Assembly (NCBI GenBank): GCA_043759595.1
Contig: JAYVLG010000172.1
Coordinates: forward strand, 1 to 38,067
Reading direction: 5' to 3'
DNA length: 38,067 nucleotides
DNA from: Sulfurirhabdus sp043759595
Lineage (GTDB): Bacteria > Pseudomonadota > Gammaproteobacteria > Burkholderiales > SMCO01
This document shows positions 7,693 to 17,108 of this stretch, piece by piece (position 1 is the stretch's first letter; the number at the start of each line of letters is the position of its first letter). The notes beneath the pieces were generated by a model, which searched no databases, had not been told where the DNA came from, and saw only the letters and a list, made by a program, of their open reading frames with translations. A program made the position numbers and the translations under genes.

Positions 7693-8643
7693 TCATTCTA
7701 TAAACAACGAACTGACAGAATCCTCGTTACTGATACGGCGCATCGTTTCAGCCATTAACTCTGCTACAGACAATTGCCTGATGCGTTTGCAGTTTCTCGC
7801 ATCTTCCCGCAAAGGAATACTGTCTGTTACTACCAGTTCATCGAGTGCTGAATTTTCAATCCGTTCAACTGCGGTACCTGACAAAACCGGGTGTGTGCAA
7901 TAAGCCAAAACGCGTTCTGCACCATGCTCTTTTAACGCCGCCGCTGCTTCGCACAATGTGTTCGCCGTATCCACCATATCATCCATAATGACACAGGTGC
8001 GGCCACGAACATCACCAATGATATTCATTACCTTGGCTACGTTGGGCTTAGGGCGACGCTTGTCAATAATGGCAAGATCAGATTCCAGCCGTTTTGCCAG
8101 CGCTCTGGCACGAACTACCCCGCCCACATCTGGCGACACCACAATCAGGTTTTTATAATCATGTTTCCACACATCGCCCAGCAAAATTGGTGATGCGTAG
8201 ACGTTATCTACCGGGATATCGAAAAACCCCTGAATCTGGTCAGAGTGCAAATCCATGGTAAGCACGCGGTCTACACCTGCGGTAGTCAACATGTTTGCTA
8301 CTACTTTTGCTGTGATCCCGACACGGGCGGAACGAGGACGACGATCCTGACGTGCGTAACCCAGATAAGGAATTGCGGCTGTAATGCGACCAGCAGAAGC
8401 ACGCTTCAGGGCATCGACCATGACCATGACTTCCATCAGGGTATCATTGGTAGGCATGCAAGTTGATTGCAACACAAAAACGTCTTTACCACGAACGTTT
8501 TCGAGAATTTCAACCATTACTTCGCCGTCACTAAAACGGCCAACAGTTGCACGTCCCAAATGAATATTGAGATGTCGTACTACGGCTTCGGCAAGCTTGG
8601 GGTTTGCGTTGCCTGTAAAGACCATCATACTGTCGTACGCCAC
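7693..8643 (-). CDS. prs: Ribose-phosphate pyrophosphokinase (PRPP synthetase)
   Basis: This enzyme makes PRPP from ribose 5-phosphate and ATP for nucleotide, His, Trp and NAD synthesis. The 316-residue length is standard. The class I hallmarks are visible: the N-terminal VFTGNANPKLAEAV, GRFSDGE, the DLHSDQIQGFF loop, the PDVGGVVRARA segment, and the PRPP-binding VIMDDMVDTANT loop near the C terminus. Translation starts at GTG 8643, preceded by AAGGGA; the sequence MAYDSMMVFTG matches the family N terminus. It follows tRNA-Gln across a strong terminator, so a promoter probably lies close to or within the tRNA end. Confidence 0.97.
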   Translation of the reverse strand: MAYDSMMVFTGNANPKLAEAVVRHLNIHLGRATVGRFSDGEVMVEILENVRGKDVFVLQSTCMPTNDTLMEVMVMVDALKRASAGRITAAIPYLGYARQDRRPRSARVGITAKVVANMLTTAGVDRVLTMDLHSDQIQGFFDIPVDNVYASPILLGDVWKHDYKNLIVVSPDVGGVVRARALAKRLESDLAIIDKRRPKPNVAKVMNIIGDVRGRTCVIMDDMVDTANTLCEAAAALKEHGAERVLAYCTHPVLSGTAVERIENSALDELVVTDSIPLREDARNCKRIRQLSVAELMAETMRRISNEDSVSSLFIE

Positions 8644-8656
8644 GCCGGTTCCCTTT

Positions 8657-8694
8657 TATAAAAAAACAAAAAGCGTGTCACACTCGCACGCTTT
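8657..8694 (-). terminator. Terminator after tRNA-Gln
   Basis: AAAGCGTG (8670-8677) and CACGCTTT (8687-8694) form an 8-bp stem. On the minus strand it is followed by TTGTTTTTTTATAAAAG. It lies between the tRNA-Gln 3' end and the prs start, so it would end the lolB-ispE-tRNA transcript. Confidence 0.85.
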
Positions 8695-8720
8695 GATATT
8701 GCAGCCGAGCTGCATGGGTA

Positions 8721-8795
8721 TGGCTGGGGAGGTAGGGATCGAACCTACGAATGCCGGAATCAAAATCCGGTGCCTTACCACTTGGCGACTCCCCA
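8721..8795 (-). tRNA. tRNA-Gln (anticodon TTG)
   Basis: This is a 75-nt cloverleaf on the minus strand. The acceptor stem is TGGGGAG/CTCCCCA, the discriminator is G, and CCA is encoded. The D arm is CGCCAAGTGGTAAGGCA, the anticodon stem-loop is CCGGATTTTGATTCCGG, and the T arm contains TTCGATC. The weak U1-A72 pair and the G discriminator are usual for tRNA-Gln. It lies six bases after ispE and ahead of prs, the conserved betaproteobacterial position, and is probably processed from the ispE transcript. Confidence 0.97.
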
Positions 8796-8801
8796 AGAAA
8801 C

Positions 8802-9632
8802 TTATTGAGCAAAACTCCAGAGAGGATGCCGGTCCAGACCACATGAAACAAACCCAGCCATTTCCTGCGGTTTTTCCGCAAGTACTGCGCGAGCTAATGC
8901 TTCTGTTTCATAACTGGCAAACACGCAAGCTCCAGAGCCTGTCATTCTAGCATCGCCGCGCTGCTTTAGCCATGCCAGATGATTTGCTACCGCAGGATAC
9001 ATTTTACATACGACTGTTTCCAGATCATTATGTTTATACCCTGCAGAAAAGTCCGACATTTTGATCGGATTTGTGTCCCTTGTCAATTCCTCACTGGCAA
9101 AAATTTTAGCCGTTGGGACATGAACTGGCGGAACGAGGATGACATACCATGCTGGGGGCAGTGTTACAGGCTGCAATTTTTCTCCCACTCCTTCCGCAAA
9201 TGCACTTTCGCCAAAAATAAACACCGGTACATCGGCCCCTAACTGCAACCCCAGCATTTGCAATTCTGCCCGGCTCACATCCAGTTCCCATAACTTGTTT
9301 AATACCAGCAGGGTTGTCGCGGCATCTGAACTGCCACCGCCCAACCCACCGCCCATTGGCAGATGCTTCTCCAGTGCGATATCCACCCCTAGTCGGCAAC
9401 CTGTATGTTGTTGTAATAGCCGGGCAGCACGCACGCACAAATCTTGTTCTGGTTTAATGCCGGCCACATCAGTGGTGCGTGACACCACGCCATCATGACG
9501 AATCACGTATTGAAGGCTGTCACCAAAGTCGACAAAACGAAAGACGCTTTGCAAAAGGTGATAGCCATCGGCACGCCGACCAACTACGTGCAGGAATAAA
9601 TTCAGTTTAGCCGGAGCTGGGTAGGAGTGCAT
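8802..9632 (-). CDS. ispE: 4-diphosphocytidyl-2-C-methyl-D-erythritol kinase
   Basis: IspE is the GHMP-family kinase of the MEP isoprenoid pathway and phosphorylates CDP-methylerythritol at O2. The product is 276 residues, close to the usual 280-290. The N-terminal PAPAKLNLFLHVVGRRADGYH contains the substrate Lys and the conserved DGYH. The ATP loop LPMGGGLGGGSSDAA is intact, and the C-terminal MTGSGACVFA motif is present. The start chosen is ATG 9632; a TTG three codons earlier is possible, and neither has a strong ribosome site. It follows lolB by 63 bases, the standard order. Confidence 0.96.
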   Translation of the reverse strand: MHSYPAPAKLNLFLHVVGRRADGYHLLQSVFRFVDFGDSLQYVIRHDGVVSRTTDVAGIKPEQDLCVRAARLLQQHTGCRLGVDIALEKHLPMGGGLGGGSSDAATTLLVLNKLWELDVSRAELQMLGLQLGADVPVFIFGESAFAEGVGEKLQPVTLPPAWYVILVPPVHVPTAKIFASEELTRDTNPIKMSDFSAGYKHNDLETVVCKMYPAVANHLAWLKQRGDARMTGSGACVFASYETEALARAVLAEKPQEMAGFVSCGLDRHPLWSFAQ

Positions 9633-9695
9633 GAGATACAAATAAACTTTTTAAAAAAACAAATCTGGCTGGGCCGGAAACATTGGCATGGTATA

Positions 9696-10286
9696 TTAAA
9701 AACCGGATTGATTGACATCCCAATGATCAACAATCAGTTTCATTTCCAGATTGCCGCGCTGCATCGTCAACTTTTGCGGCAGTAATGCACCGTCAGATAC
9801 CTGATAGTTCAGATAATCGATTTGCCAGCCGTCCTGAACCAAACGATTCACACGACCTGATTGATCCAGGGTGATGGTTGCCTCTCCTGCCGCTTTACGC
9901 CCGAGCACCCAGTCACGCAAACCATTCAGCGGCAAGCGCCACCCCAGCACCTCTTCAGTGAGCGTTTCTGCATCCTGAGCATGGTATGTTTGCTGATCAG
10001 AGGTAATTAACGTGACACCTGCACTGTTCTGGGAAATCTGGGCAACACCTTGGCCAAGTGGCGACAAAATCAAAATTTCATCATTTTGCGCATCATGCTG
10101 CCAGCGTACATTCCCAAAAAATCCCTTCTCATCATATTTCACCCCTACCCTGCCATTCAGCTGAAAAGCATGGATACGGGCGGATGTTTCAATTGAAGAT
10201 TGAATGGCCGGGGACGACAGCACCACTTCAGGCGCTGTCGCACACCCACCGAGCAATACCCCAACAAATACAATCCAGTTACGCAT
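9696..10286 (-). CDS. lolB: Outer-membrane lipoprotein LolB
   Basis: LolB receives lipoproteins from LolA and inserts them into the outer membrane. The product is a lipoprotein of about 196 residues, beginning MRNWIVFVGVLLGGC. Its lipobox LGGC places the lipidated Cys at 15. The mature part shows family features such as FQLNGRVGVKYDEKGFFGNVRWQH, followed by alternating beta-strand sequence. ATG 10286 is chosen because AGAGG lies just upstream. A GTG nine codons earlier, overlapping the TPR gene stop, is the alternative. It belongs to the TPR-lolB-ispE unit. The identification rests on sequence character plus the lolB-ispE-prs context. Confidence 0.93.
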   Translation of the reverse strand: MRNWIVFVGVLLGGCATAPEVVLSSPAIQSSIETSARIHAFQLNGRVGVKYDEKGFFGNVRWQHDAQNDEILILSPLGQGVAQISQNSAGVTLITSDQQTYHAQDAETLTEEVLGWRLPLNGLRDWVLGRKAAGEATITLDQSGRVNRLVQDGWQIDYLNYQVSDGALLPQKLTMQRGNLEMKLIVDHWDVNQSGF

Positions 10287-10309
10287 GAACCTCTGTTTTG
10301 AAATAGGCG

Positions 10310-12034
10310 TCACTGAGAAGTGTATTTTTTTAACACACCAATTAGCACTTCATTCTGAGGGGCGTCTTTTAAGGCACCTTGCCAGATAACCAACGCCTCA
10401 TCGCGCTTGTTTTGCGCCCACAACACCTCTCCAAGATGCGCCGCAATTTCGGGGTCAGGACGAATGGCAAAAGCACGCTTGAGCGTATCTGCTGCCTTGT
10501 CATTTTTCCCCATGCGATGCTGCACCCAACCCAGGCTGTCCATGATAAAAGGATCGTCCGGGGAGAGCTGGAGAGCTTTCTCAATCAGTTTCAATGCTTC
10601 ATCAAGACGGGTTGTATGATCAGCCAGCGTGTAACCCAATGCGTTATAGGCATGCGCATAGTCTGGTTTAAGCTGAATCAATTTTCGCAAATCTTTTTCC
10701 AGCACATCTATTTTGTTCAGTTTTTCGGCAATCATTGCACGGTCATAAAGTAAATCCGGATAATTTGGCAGCTTTTCCAGTCCATGACTCAATACATCAA
10801 AAGCCCCTTTGTAGTCTTTGGTATCCCGGAACATCTGGGCTTCATATTGTATTAATTGCGCACGCTCCTGATTATTCTGCACCGGCACCTGATGCAAACG
10901 CTTGCGCGCTTCTTCTACCTTGCCTTGCTTAACCAGGACACTGGCAATCTTTATTTGCGCCGTAAGGAAATAGTCGCTTTTACCCACTTTTTCATAAGAT
11001 TTGATAGCCTCATCTAATTGATTGCGCTCTTCATTCAACTGGCCTAGATAAAAATAGACGCTATCATCATCTTTATAATCCATATCAAGCACTTGCTTGA
11101 AATAAGTTTCAGCAGCATCAAAATCATTCAGCTGTAAAGACAGTAAACCTACAGCCAAGGTGACCTCGGCATTATCAGGAAAGGCTTTCAGCAGTTTCTG
11201 GAACTCTTCCCGGGCTGCTTCATATTTTTTGTCATTCACCAGAAACCGGGCATAAGCCAGGCGAACTTCGCGTGCTTTGGGGTATTTTTTGAGAAAAGTC
11301 TGATATAACTCAGGCACTTCAAGCGGGGCTGTACGCTGTAGCAACTGCCCCTGGAGCAACACCGCAAACTCCCAATCGGGGCGCAGCCTTGCGGCTTCTT
11401 TGCTTTCTGCCAGCGCTAAATCCATTTGTTCCGCAGCCCAGGCCGCCTGTGCAATCGCGTAATGCGCTTCTGAAACCTGCGGGTAGGGTTTGGCCAAATC
11501 CTTCACTAATTCCAGCACCGCTTTTTTATTGGCCTGTTTAGAGAGCAGGCTATTCAAATGCAAAAAGGCTGCGCCCCGATTCGCCTCTTCACCCGCAATC
11601 AACTGCTCAAGCAGCGGACGCGCTTCCTCGAGGCGCCCTGCATTGATCAACAGCGCAACCGTTGCCTGGCGTGGCTGATCTGCATCCGGCTCCAGCTTCA
11701 TCCAGATTTTTGCCGATTGATATGCTTGCTGCGGCAGCCTAGAAAACAGCGCCACTTCAGTCGCCCGCTTGGCCACTCGAGGGTCATTGGTTTTTTGCGC
11801 CAGATCCAGATAAGCATCGGAAGCCAACTTGAGGTTCCCACGCTGACCGGCCATCTCAGCCAGTAAAAATTCGTACACCAACTGGTTGCTTAATTCCTGA
11901 TTGGGCAAGTTAAGTGCTTTTTCCGGCACAACAGCTACTGGCTGCTCAACCGGAGAAGTTGTCTTGGCGGGAACTTGTGCGCAAGCAGACATGACTAACG
12001 AAAGAAAAAGTAATGAGGGAGATCTTAAATTCAT
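10310..12034 (-). CDS. TPR-repeat lipoprotein upstream of lolB
   Basis: This 574-residue protein begins MNLRSPSLLFLSLVMSAC, a signal peptide with lipobox MSAC (Cys18), so the mature form is probably membrane-anchored and periplasmic. The rest is almost entirely helical tetratricopeptide-like repeats; clear units include AYNALGYTLAD, MDSLGWVQHRMGKNDKAAD and AHLGEVLWAQNKRDEALVIW. TPR arrays of this kind bind other proteins and have no catalytic centre. A TPR gene just before lolB is common in betaproteobacteria, and a role in outer-membrane or lipoprotein assembly is plausible but unproven. It diverges from the ABC operon across 149 bases. Confidence 0.88.
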   Translation of the reverse strand: MNLRSPSLLFLSLVMSACAQVPAKTTSPVEQPVAVVPEKALNLPNQELSNQLVYEFLLAEMAGQRGNLKLASDAYLDLAQKTNDPRVAKRATEVALFSRLPQQAYQSAKIWMKLEPDADQPRQATVALLINAGRLEEARPLLEQLIAGEEANRGAAFLHLNSLLSKQANKKAVLELVKDLAKPYPQVSEAHYAIAQAAWAAEQMDLALAESKEAARLRPDWEFAVLLQGQLLQRTAPLEVPELYQTFLKKYPKAREVRLAYARFLVNDKKYEAAREEFQKLLKAFPDNAEVTLAVGLLSLQLNDFDAAETYFKQVLDMDYKDDDSVYFYLGQLNEERNQLDEAIKSYEKVGKSDYFLTAQIKIASVLVKQGKVEEARKRLHQVPVQNNQERAQLIQYEAQMFRDTKDYKGAFDVLSHGLEKLPNYPDLLYDRAMIAEKLNKIDVLEKDLRKLIQLKPDYAHAYNALGYTLADHTTRLDEALKLIEKALQLSPDDPFIMDSLGWVQHRMGKNDKAADTLKRAFAIRPDPEIAAHLGEVLWAQNKRDEALVIWQGALKDAPQNEVLIGVLKKYTSQ

Positions 12035-12183
12035 ATTATTTAGTACACTTCTCAGTTGTGAAAAGAAAACAGGAATACCCCGCTCATTTAGAGGAAGATT
12101 GTTTATGTTAGTTCTTCATTGTGACATATTAGGGTATATTTAACAGCCATAACAAGGGCCAACCACTCAGACGCACTTTTCGG

Positions 12184-13149
12184 ATGCCATCGCAAAACTC
12201 TCCACTCACCTTGCACGTCAAGGAACTTTCGCGCAATTACGGCCACAAAATCGTCGTAAATAATGTCAGCTTTGAACTCAGGAAAGGTGAAGTTTTAGGT
12301 TTTCTTGGGCCAAACGGTGCGGGCAAATCCACTACCATGAGAATGCTGACAGGCAATCTGGCACCCAGCGACGGGAGCATCCAGATCTGCGGTATTGATC
12401 TGCTGGAAAATCCTAAAGCCGCCAAAGCAAAAATCGGGTATTTACCTGAAATCCCGCCTTTGTATAAAGAATTGACGGTGGATGAATACCTTCGCTTTGT
12501 CGGACGTTTGCACCAAATGACCAAGTCAGCGCTTCCTACTGCTATAGAACGAGCCAAACAACGCTGTGGTTTAGTCGATGTGGGTAATCGATTGATCGGC
12601 AATCTTTCCAAGGGATATCAGCAGCGGGTTGGAATTGCACAAGCAATCGTGCATAACCCGGACGTCGTCATTCTGGATGAGCCTACCGTTGGCCTCGACC
12701 CTATACAGGTACGGGAGATTCGAACATTGATTCGCGAATTGGGAGGAGAGCACAGCGTGATTATTTCCACTCATATCCTCCCGGAAGTGGAAAGTGTTTG
12801 CGACCGGGTACAGATCATGCATCAGGGCCAACTGGTTTTCAGCGACAGCATCGAAGCGCTGAAACGCCATATGAAAGGGAACAATTTGCTCATTGGCTTG
12901 CGTAATCCGCCTGAAATGACAACGCTCCAGAAGATCACCGGGGTATCCAGTGTCAATGCACTTCCGGATGGTCAGTTTATTATTCATTATGAAGCAGACA
13001 GCAACCCCAGTGATTTGCTCATCCAAGCTGCCAGCAGTGGCGGATGGGAATTGTATTTGCTCAACCCTGCCCATGCCAGCCTCGAAGATATTTTCGTTCA
13101 GTTAACGACAGTGGATGCCACCCCCCCATCCAGGGAGACAGCCCCATGA
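12184..13149 (+). CDS. GldA-like ABC transporter ATP-binding protein
   Basis: This 321-residue ATPase is the nucleotide-binding subunit of an ABC-2-type transporter resembling the gliding-type GldA/YhaQ group. Walker A is GPNGAGKST (42-50), the signature LSKGYQQR is at 141-148, Walker B is VVILDEP (161-167), and the switch His is in STHILPE. The last 90 residues form the extra C-terminal domain usual in this subgroup. It is the first gene of an operon, and the permease gene overlaps its end by four bases (ATGA). The ribosome site before ATG 12184 is weak. The substrate is unknown; the homologue in gliding Bacteroidetes does not imply gliding here. Confidence 0.93.
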   Translation: MPSQNSPLTLHVKELSRNYGHKIVVNNVSFELRKGEVLGFLGPNGAGKSTTMRMLTGNLAPSDGSIQICGIDLLENPKAAKAKIGYLPEIPPLYKELTVDEYLRFVGRLHQMTKSALPTAIERAKQRCGLVDVGNRLIGNLSKGYQQRVGIAQAIVHNPDVVILDEPTVGLDPIQVREIRTLIRELGGEHSVIISTHILPEVESVCDRVQIMHQGQLVFSDSIEALKRHMKGNNLLIGLRNPPEMTTLQKITGVSSVNALPDGQFIIHYEADSNPSDLLIQAASSGGWELYLLNPAHASLEDIFVQLTTVDATPPSRETAP

Positions 13150-13889
13150 TTTTCGTGATTGCCGCAAAAGATTTGAAAACCCTGTTCAGTTCGCCCTTGG
13201 CCTGGATTATTCTGGCCATTCTGAATCTGATCATTGCCTATCTGTTTTTAAGCCAGATTGATGCCTATTTGGCTTTGCAGGCACAGCTGGCACAACTCGC
13301 AAATCCGCCTGGCGTTACTGAAATCGTCATATCTCCCTTATTTGGCGGCGCAGCCATAGTGCTGATGATGGTTATTCCCATTCTTTCAATGCGGTTGCTG
13401 AGCGAAGAAAAACGGCATCAAACGCTTACTTTACTCATCTCGGCACCGGTTTCCATGACTGAAATCGTACTGGGGAAATTTATCGGCCTGATGGTTTTCC
13501 TGCTATTGGTAATTGGCTTTTTGGTCATCATGTCTTTTTCACTCTATGTGGGGGGAACACTTGATTCAGGTTTAATCATGAGCAATCTGACAGGCATCAT
13601 ATTGCTTGTTGCCAGTTTTGCCGCGCTCAGCCTGTATATTTCCAGCCTCACGGCTCACCCGATGATTGCAGCCATTGGCGGCCTGGGTGCGTTACTTGGC
13701 TTATGGATTATCAATTTATCCGCCACAGACCCTGCCAGTCTTTTGCATACCTTTTCGTTGATCAAGCACTTTGAATCATTCAACCGCGGTTTACTTAATT
13801 CGGCCGACATCGCTTTTTATATTATTTTCATTGTCGTCTTCCTTGTTCTGGCCATTCGGCAACTGGATAAAGACAGGTTGCGAGGTTAA
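13146..13889 (+). CDS. GldF-like ABC-2 permease
   Basis: This 247-residue integral membrane protein has about six hydrophobic spans, the topology of ABC-2 permeases. It begins MIFVIAAKDLKTLFSSPLAW, typical of the family, with a cytoplasmic amphipathic start before the first span. The conserved LLSEEKRHQTLTLLISAP segment is the coupling region found in GldF-like proteins. ATG 13146 overlaps the ATPase stop, and GGGAG lies upstream. A longer frame starting at 13044 lies inside the ATPase gene and is not needed. It should form the channel of the exporter with the preceding ATPase. Confidence 0.92.
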   Translation: MIFVIAAKDLKTLFSSPLAWIILAILNLIIAYLFLSQIDAYLALQAQLAQLANPPGVTEIVISPLFGGAAIVLMMVIPILSMRLLSEEKRHQTLTLLISAPVSMTEIVLGKFIGLMVFLLLVIGFLVIMSFSLYVGGTLDSGLIMSNLTGIILLVASFAALSLYISSLTAHPMIAAIGGLGALLGLWIINLSATDPASLLHTFSLIKHFESFNRGLLNSADIAFYIIFIVVFLVLAIRQLDKDRLRG

Positions 13890-13891
13890 CG

Positions 13892-15244
13892 ATGCGCCTG
13901 AATAAAAAAATGCGCCTTTCTCTTTTTCTGCAAAATGCAGCTTTCGTCCTGTTATTCCTGACTTTGGCTGGTTTACTGATATATTTATCCCGGGATTATC
14001 AACAACAATGGGATATCACTCAAAACAGCCATAACTCACTTTCCAGCTCTAGCCAGACGCTCCTTAAACAGATCACCGGTCCTGTTAAAATTACGGCTTA
14101 TGCAACGGAGAAAGACCCGCAGTTAGGGGATATCAGGAAGATCATCCGCGAATTTATCGCCCCCTATCAACGAGCAAAAACGGATTTAACGCTCAATTTC
14201 ATCGACCCCACTGAACAGCCTCAAGTAACACGCAATGCCGGTGTGCAGGCCAATGGCGAAATGGTCGTAGAATACAAGCAACGCAGTGAGCACCTCACTA
14301 ATCTCAACGAACAGGCATTAACCAATCTGCTGGTGCGCCTCGCTCGCAGCAATGACCGCGTAGTAACCTATCTGGAAGGTCATGGCGAACGTAAACTGGA
14401 TGGCATTGCCAATCACGATTTGGGAAATTTTGGCAACCAGCTGAAAACCAAGGGATTCAAAATCACCAGCCTGAACCTTGCCATTGCCCAGGATGTACCC
14501 GTCAACACCCATTTACTGGTGATTGCCAGCCCTCAGGTGGATTTACTGCCGGGCGAGACTGACAAAATACTCAGTTATCTCAAAAAAGGGGGAAACTTGC
14601 TTTGGCTAATCGATCAGGAATCATTGCATGGCCTCCAGCCCCTGGCTGAAAAACTGGGACTGGAATTGACTCCGGGCACGATTGTCGATCCTGCCGCACA
14701 GCAATTAAAAGCGCCGCCCACCTGGGCGCTGGGCACGACCTATGCACACCATCCCATTACCCAAAAATTCAACCTGATCACGGTTTTCCCATTTGCACGC
14801 CAGATTGGTGCCAATGAAAACAAAGGATGGCGCGTTACACCCCTGATCGAAGTTGCTCAGAATGGCTGGGTAGAAATGGGCCGACTGGATAACACTATCG
14901 CGTTCGATAAAACCCATGATATTGCCGGACCGATCAACATTGCCAGCTCGTTTGAACGCGCTGTTGAAGACAAGCTTCAACGTATAGTCGTAGTCGGTTC
15001 TGGTGCCTTTTTATCCAACGCTTATCTGGGTAATGGTGGCAATCTGGACCTGGGGATCAACACCATTAACTGGCTGGCTGGTGACGACAATTTAATCACC
15101 ATACAACCTCGTGCCACAAAAGACAGCAGCCTTAACTTGAGCAAACTTTCCGCCGGCATTATTTCTGTGGGCTTCCTGATTATTATACCGTTAGCGCTAT
15201 TGATCACGGGGTTGATTATCTGGTTGCGTCGTCGCAAACAGTAA
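13892..15244 (+). CDS. GldG-like auxiliary component of the ABC system
   Basis: This 450-residue protein has one membrane span near the N terminus (about 14-31), a large periplasmic domain, and a C-terminal span (about 424-445) followed by a basic tail. It belongs to the GldG family (ABC-type transport system involved in gliding motility, auxiliary component). The periplasmic part contains SQTLLKQITGPVKITAYA, YLEGHGERKLD and LLPGETDKILSYLKKGG. The start has GAGG upstream and lies two bases after the permease stop. Members accompany GldA/GldF permeases in many non-gliding bacteria, where their role is undefined. Confidence 0.9.
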   Translation: MRLNKKMRLSLFLQNAAFVLLFLTLAGLLIYLSRDYQQQWDITQNSHNSLSSSSQTLLKQITGPVKITAYATEKDPQLGDIRKIIREFIAPYQRAKTDLTLNFIDPTEQPQVTRNAGVQANGEMVVEYKQRSEHLTNLNEQALTNLLVRLARSNDRVVTYLEGHGERKLDGIANHDLGNFGNQLKTKGFKITSLNLAIAQDVPVNTHLLVIASPQVDLLPGETDKILSYLKKGGNLLWLIDQESLHGLQPLAEKLGLELTPGTIVDPAAQQLKAPPTWALGTTYAHHPITQKFNLITVFPFARQIGANENKGWRVTPLIEVAQNGWVEMGRLDNTIAFDKTHDIAGPINIASSFERAVEDKLQRIVVVGSGAFLSNAYLGNGGNLDLGINTINWLAGDDNLITIQPRATKDSSLNLSKLSAGIISVGFLIIIPLALLITGLIIWLRRRKQ

Positions 15245-15252
15245 AACTGCCC

Positions 15253-16074
15253 ATGAAATTCCGCAGCACTCAAAACCTTATCCTGCTTGTTCTAGTATTG
15301 GGACTCAGCCTGTTTATTTATCTGAAACCCAAACAAAGCAGCCCATCCCTTTTCCCCATATCTGATTTATCCAGCACTGCAATCCAACAAATAAAAATCG
15401 AGAAAAAAGGCCAGCCCGCGCTTGAATTGAAAAAACGCGGCAACGCCTGGTTTGTTGCGGCGCCTTTCCAAGCCCGAGGCGATAACAACAAAATTGAACA
15501 AATTCTCAGCATACTCAGCGCTCGCAGCAATCAGCAGATGGCAGCGACACAACTGGACAGATTCGAACTGGATCACCCGTTACTGACGCTCACCCTGAAT
15601 CAGGAAGTGTTAAAGTTTGGAACGATCAACCCCTTGACCCGCCAACAATATGTTCTGAGTGGAAACAAGGTTTTTTTAATTTCCACCAACTATTTTGCAA
15701 CGGCATTTTCTCAACCTACCGATTTCATCAGCAAAAAATTACTTGCAGAGGACGAAACGCCCACTTCATTCCATTTTGCACAATTCAAACTGGATCGACA
15801 TGACGGGCAATGGATCATGACACCCCCCAATCCGAACATGAACCAGGATCAAATAAACCGTTTTGCAGATGATTGGCGCATGGCTTCTGCACTGTATAGT
15901 CAGCCATATGATAAGAGCAAGCCGATAAGTGAATACGCACTACAATTTCAGAATAGCAAATCCGTGCAGTTTCAGGTGCTACAACTAAAACCCGAATTCA
16001 TACTATTGCGCACAGATGAAAACATCCAGTTTCATTTTCCCCAAGATACCGCCAAACGTTTGCTAACACCCTAA
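15253..16074 (+). CDS. DUF4340 domain-containing protein
   Basis: This 273-residue protein has an N-terminal signal anchor (about 8-24) and a periplasmic remainder that matches the DUF4340 pattern. A repeated beta-rich module carries TAIQQIKIEKKGQPALELKKRGNAW and a second copy-like segment FHFAQFKLDRHDGQW. DUF4340 genes regularly follow gldG-like genes and may act with the periplasmic GldG domain. It begins eight bases after the GldG-like stop and ends 18 bases before mutM, so all five genes may share a transcript. No enzymatic motif is seen. Confidence 0.82.
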   Translation: MKFRSTQNLILLVLVLGLSLFIYLKPKQSSPSLFPISDLSSTAIQQIKIEKKGQPALELKKRGNAWFVAAPFQARGDNNKIEQILSILSARSNQQMAATQLDRFELDHPLLTLTLNQEVLKFGTINPLTRQQYVLSGNKVFLISTNYFATAFSQPTDFISKKLLAEDETPTSFHFAQFKLDRHDGQWIMTPPNPNMNQDQINRFADDWRMASALYSQPYDKSKPISEYALQFQNSKSVQFQVLQLKPEFILLRTDENIQFHFPQDTAKRLLTP

Positions 16075-16092
16075 AATTACTCATTTCCCATC

Positions 16093-16908
16093 ATGCCTGA
16101 ATTACCAGAAGTTGAAACGACGCGCCGCGGACTGGAACCCCATCTTGAAAACAGGCGCATAACCCAGGTCATTATCCGCAACGGAAAATTACGTTGGGAA
16201 ATTCCATCAGATCTGGTACACCACCTTCCCGGTCAACGCATTCTTGATATTACCCGCAGAGGTAAATACCTGCTGATCCATTGTGAAAAAGGCTGGCTTA
16301 TTGTCCACCTTGGCATGTCCGGAAGTTTGCGGGTTCTGCCACAATCTACGCCTCCCGAAAAACACGATCATTTTGATTTACTGCTGGAAAACGGGGCCGT
16401 TATGCGCCTGCGTGACCCAAGAAGATTTGGTACGGTACTCTGGATAAAAGATAACCCTCTGCTGCATCCGTTAATTGCCCATCTTGGCGTCGAACCCCTG
16501 ACTGATGCGTTTGATGCAGAATATCTTTACCTGCAAACGCGAAACCGAAGCGCGAGCATCAAACAAGTCATCATGGATAGTCATCTTGTAGTAGGAGTCG
16601 GGAATATATACGCCAATGAAGCGTTATTCCATGCCGGCATTAACCCCAAAACCGCAGCCAACCGTGTCAGCCGCACGCGCCTGAAAAAACTCGTCGCCGC
16701 CATCAAACAAACCCTGCAACTTGCCATCACTGCCGGTGGCAGCAGCTTGCGTGATTTTGTTGGCGCGGAGGGGAAACCCGGTTATTTCCAGCAACAATAT
16801 TTTACTTATGGCCGAACAGGAGAGCCCTGTCGCCAGTGCGGGGGGACAATCCGTCAATTTCGCCAGGGCCAGCGCTCTACGTTCTACTGTCCCAAATGCC
16901 AAACGTGA
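16093..16908 (+). CDS. mutM: Formamidopyrimidine-DNA glycosylase (Fpg/MutM)
   Basis: MutM removes 8-oxoguanine and formamidopyrimidines from DNA and nicks the abasic site. The 271-residue product starts MPELPEVETTRRGLEP, giving the catalytic Pro2 and Glu3 after Met. The conserved RGKYLLIH contains the essential Lys. GVGNIYANEALFHAGI forms the helix-two-turn-helix, and the C-terminal zinc finger uses CRQC and CPKC around the QRSTFYC loop. All key residues are present. It is the last gene of the ABC operon cluster, with no promoter evident before it, so its expression may be linked to that operon. Confidence 0.97.
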   Translation: MPELPEVETTRRGLEPHLENRRITQVIIRNGKLRWEIPSDLVHHLPGQRILDITRRGKYLLIHCEKGWLIVHLGMSGSLRVLPQSTPPEKHDHFDLLLENGAVMRLRDPRRFGTVLWIKDNPLLHPLIAHLGVEPLTDAFDAEYLYLQTRNRSASIKQVIMDSHLVVGVGNIYANEALFHAGINPKTAANRVSRTRLKKLVAAIKQTLQLAITAGGSSLRDFVGAEGKPGYFQQQYFTYGRTGEPCRQCGGTIRQFRQGQRSTFYCPKCQT

Positions 16909-16989
16909 TGTATTATTTAATCAGCATAAGCAATTTACACTTAAAACTGCAATTAACTGAATGATTCACATTGATAACATATAGATAAT

Positions 16990-17022
16990 TGAAAAACTTC
17001 ATATTATGGTTAAAGTTTTTCA
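16990..17022. other. AT-rich inverted repeat between mutM and the dynamin gene
   Basis: TGAAAAACTT (16990-16999) and AAGTTTTTCA (17013-17022) are perfect 10-bp complements around a 13-base spacer. The stem is AT-rich and lacks a T run, so it is not a standard terminator. It could be a weak mutM end signal or an operator for the dynamin gene. A candidate promoter for that gene follows: TTGAGT (17044-17049), 16-base spacer, TACATT. Confidence 0.4.
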
Positions 17023-17108
17023 TTAAATTACCGATACCTGCATTGAGTATTGTACTTTTTGTGATACATTAACCAAAATAAATAACGCCTTAGCTACGGG
17101 GAAACCAC

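Noticed and set aside
12571..13074. 167-codon frame opposite the GldA-like gene
   Set aside because: It is fully antisense to a well-supported ABC ATPase and resembles no protein family.
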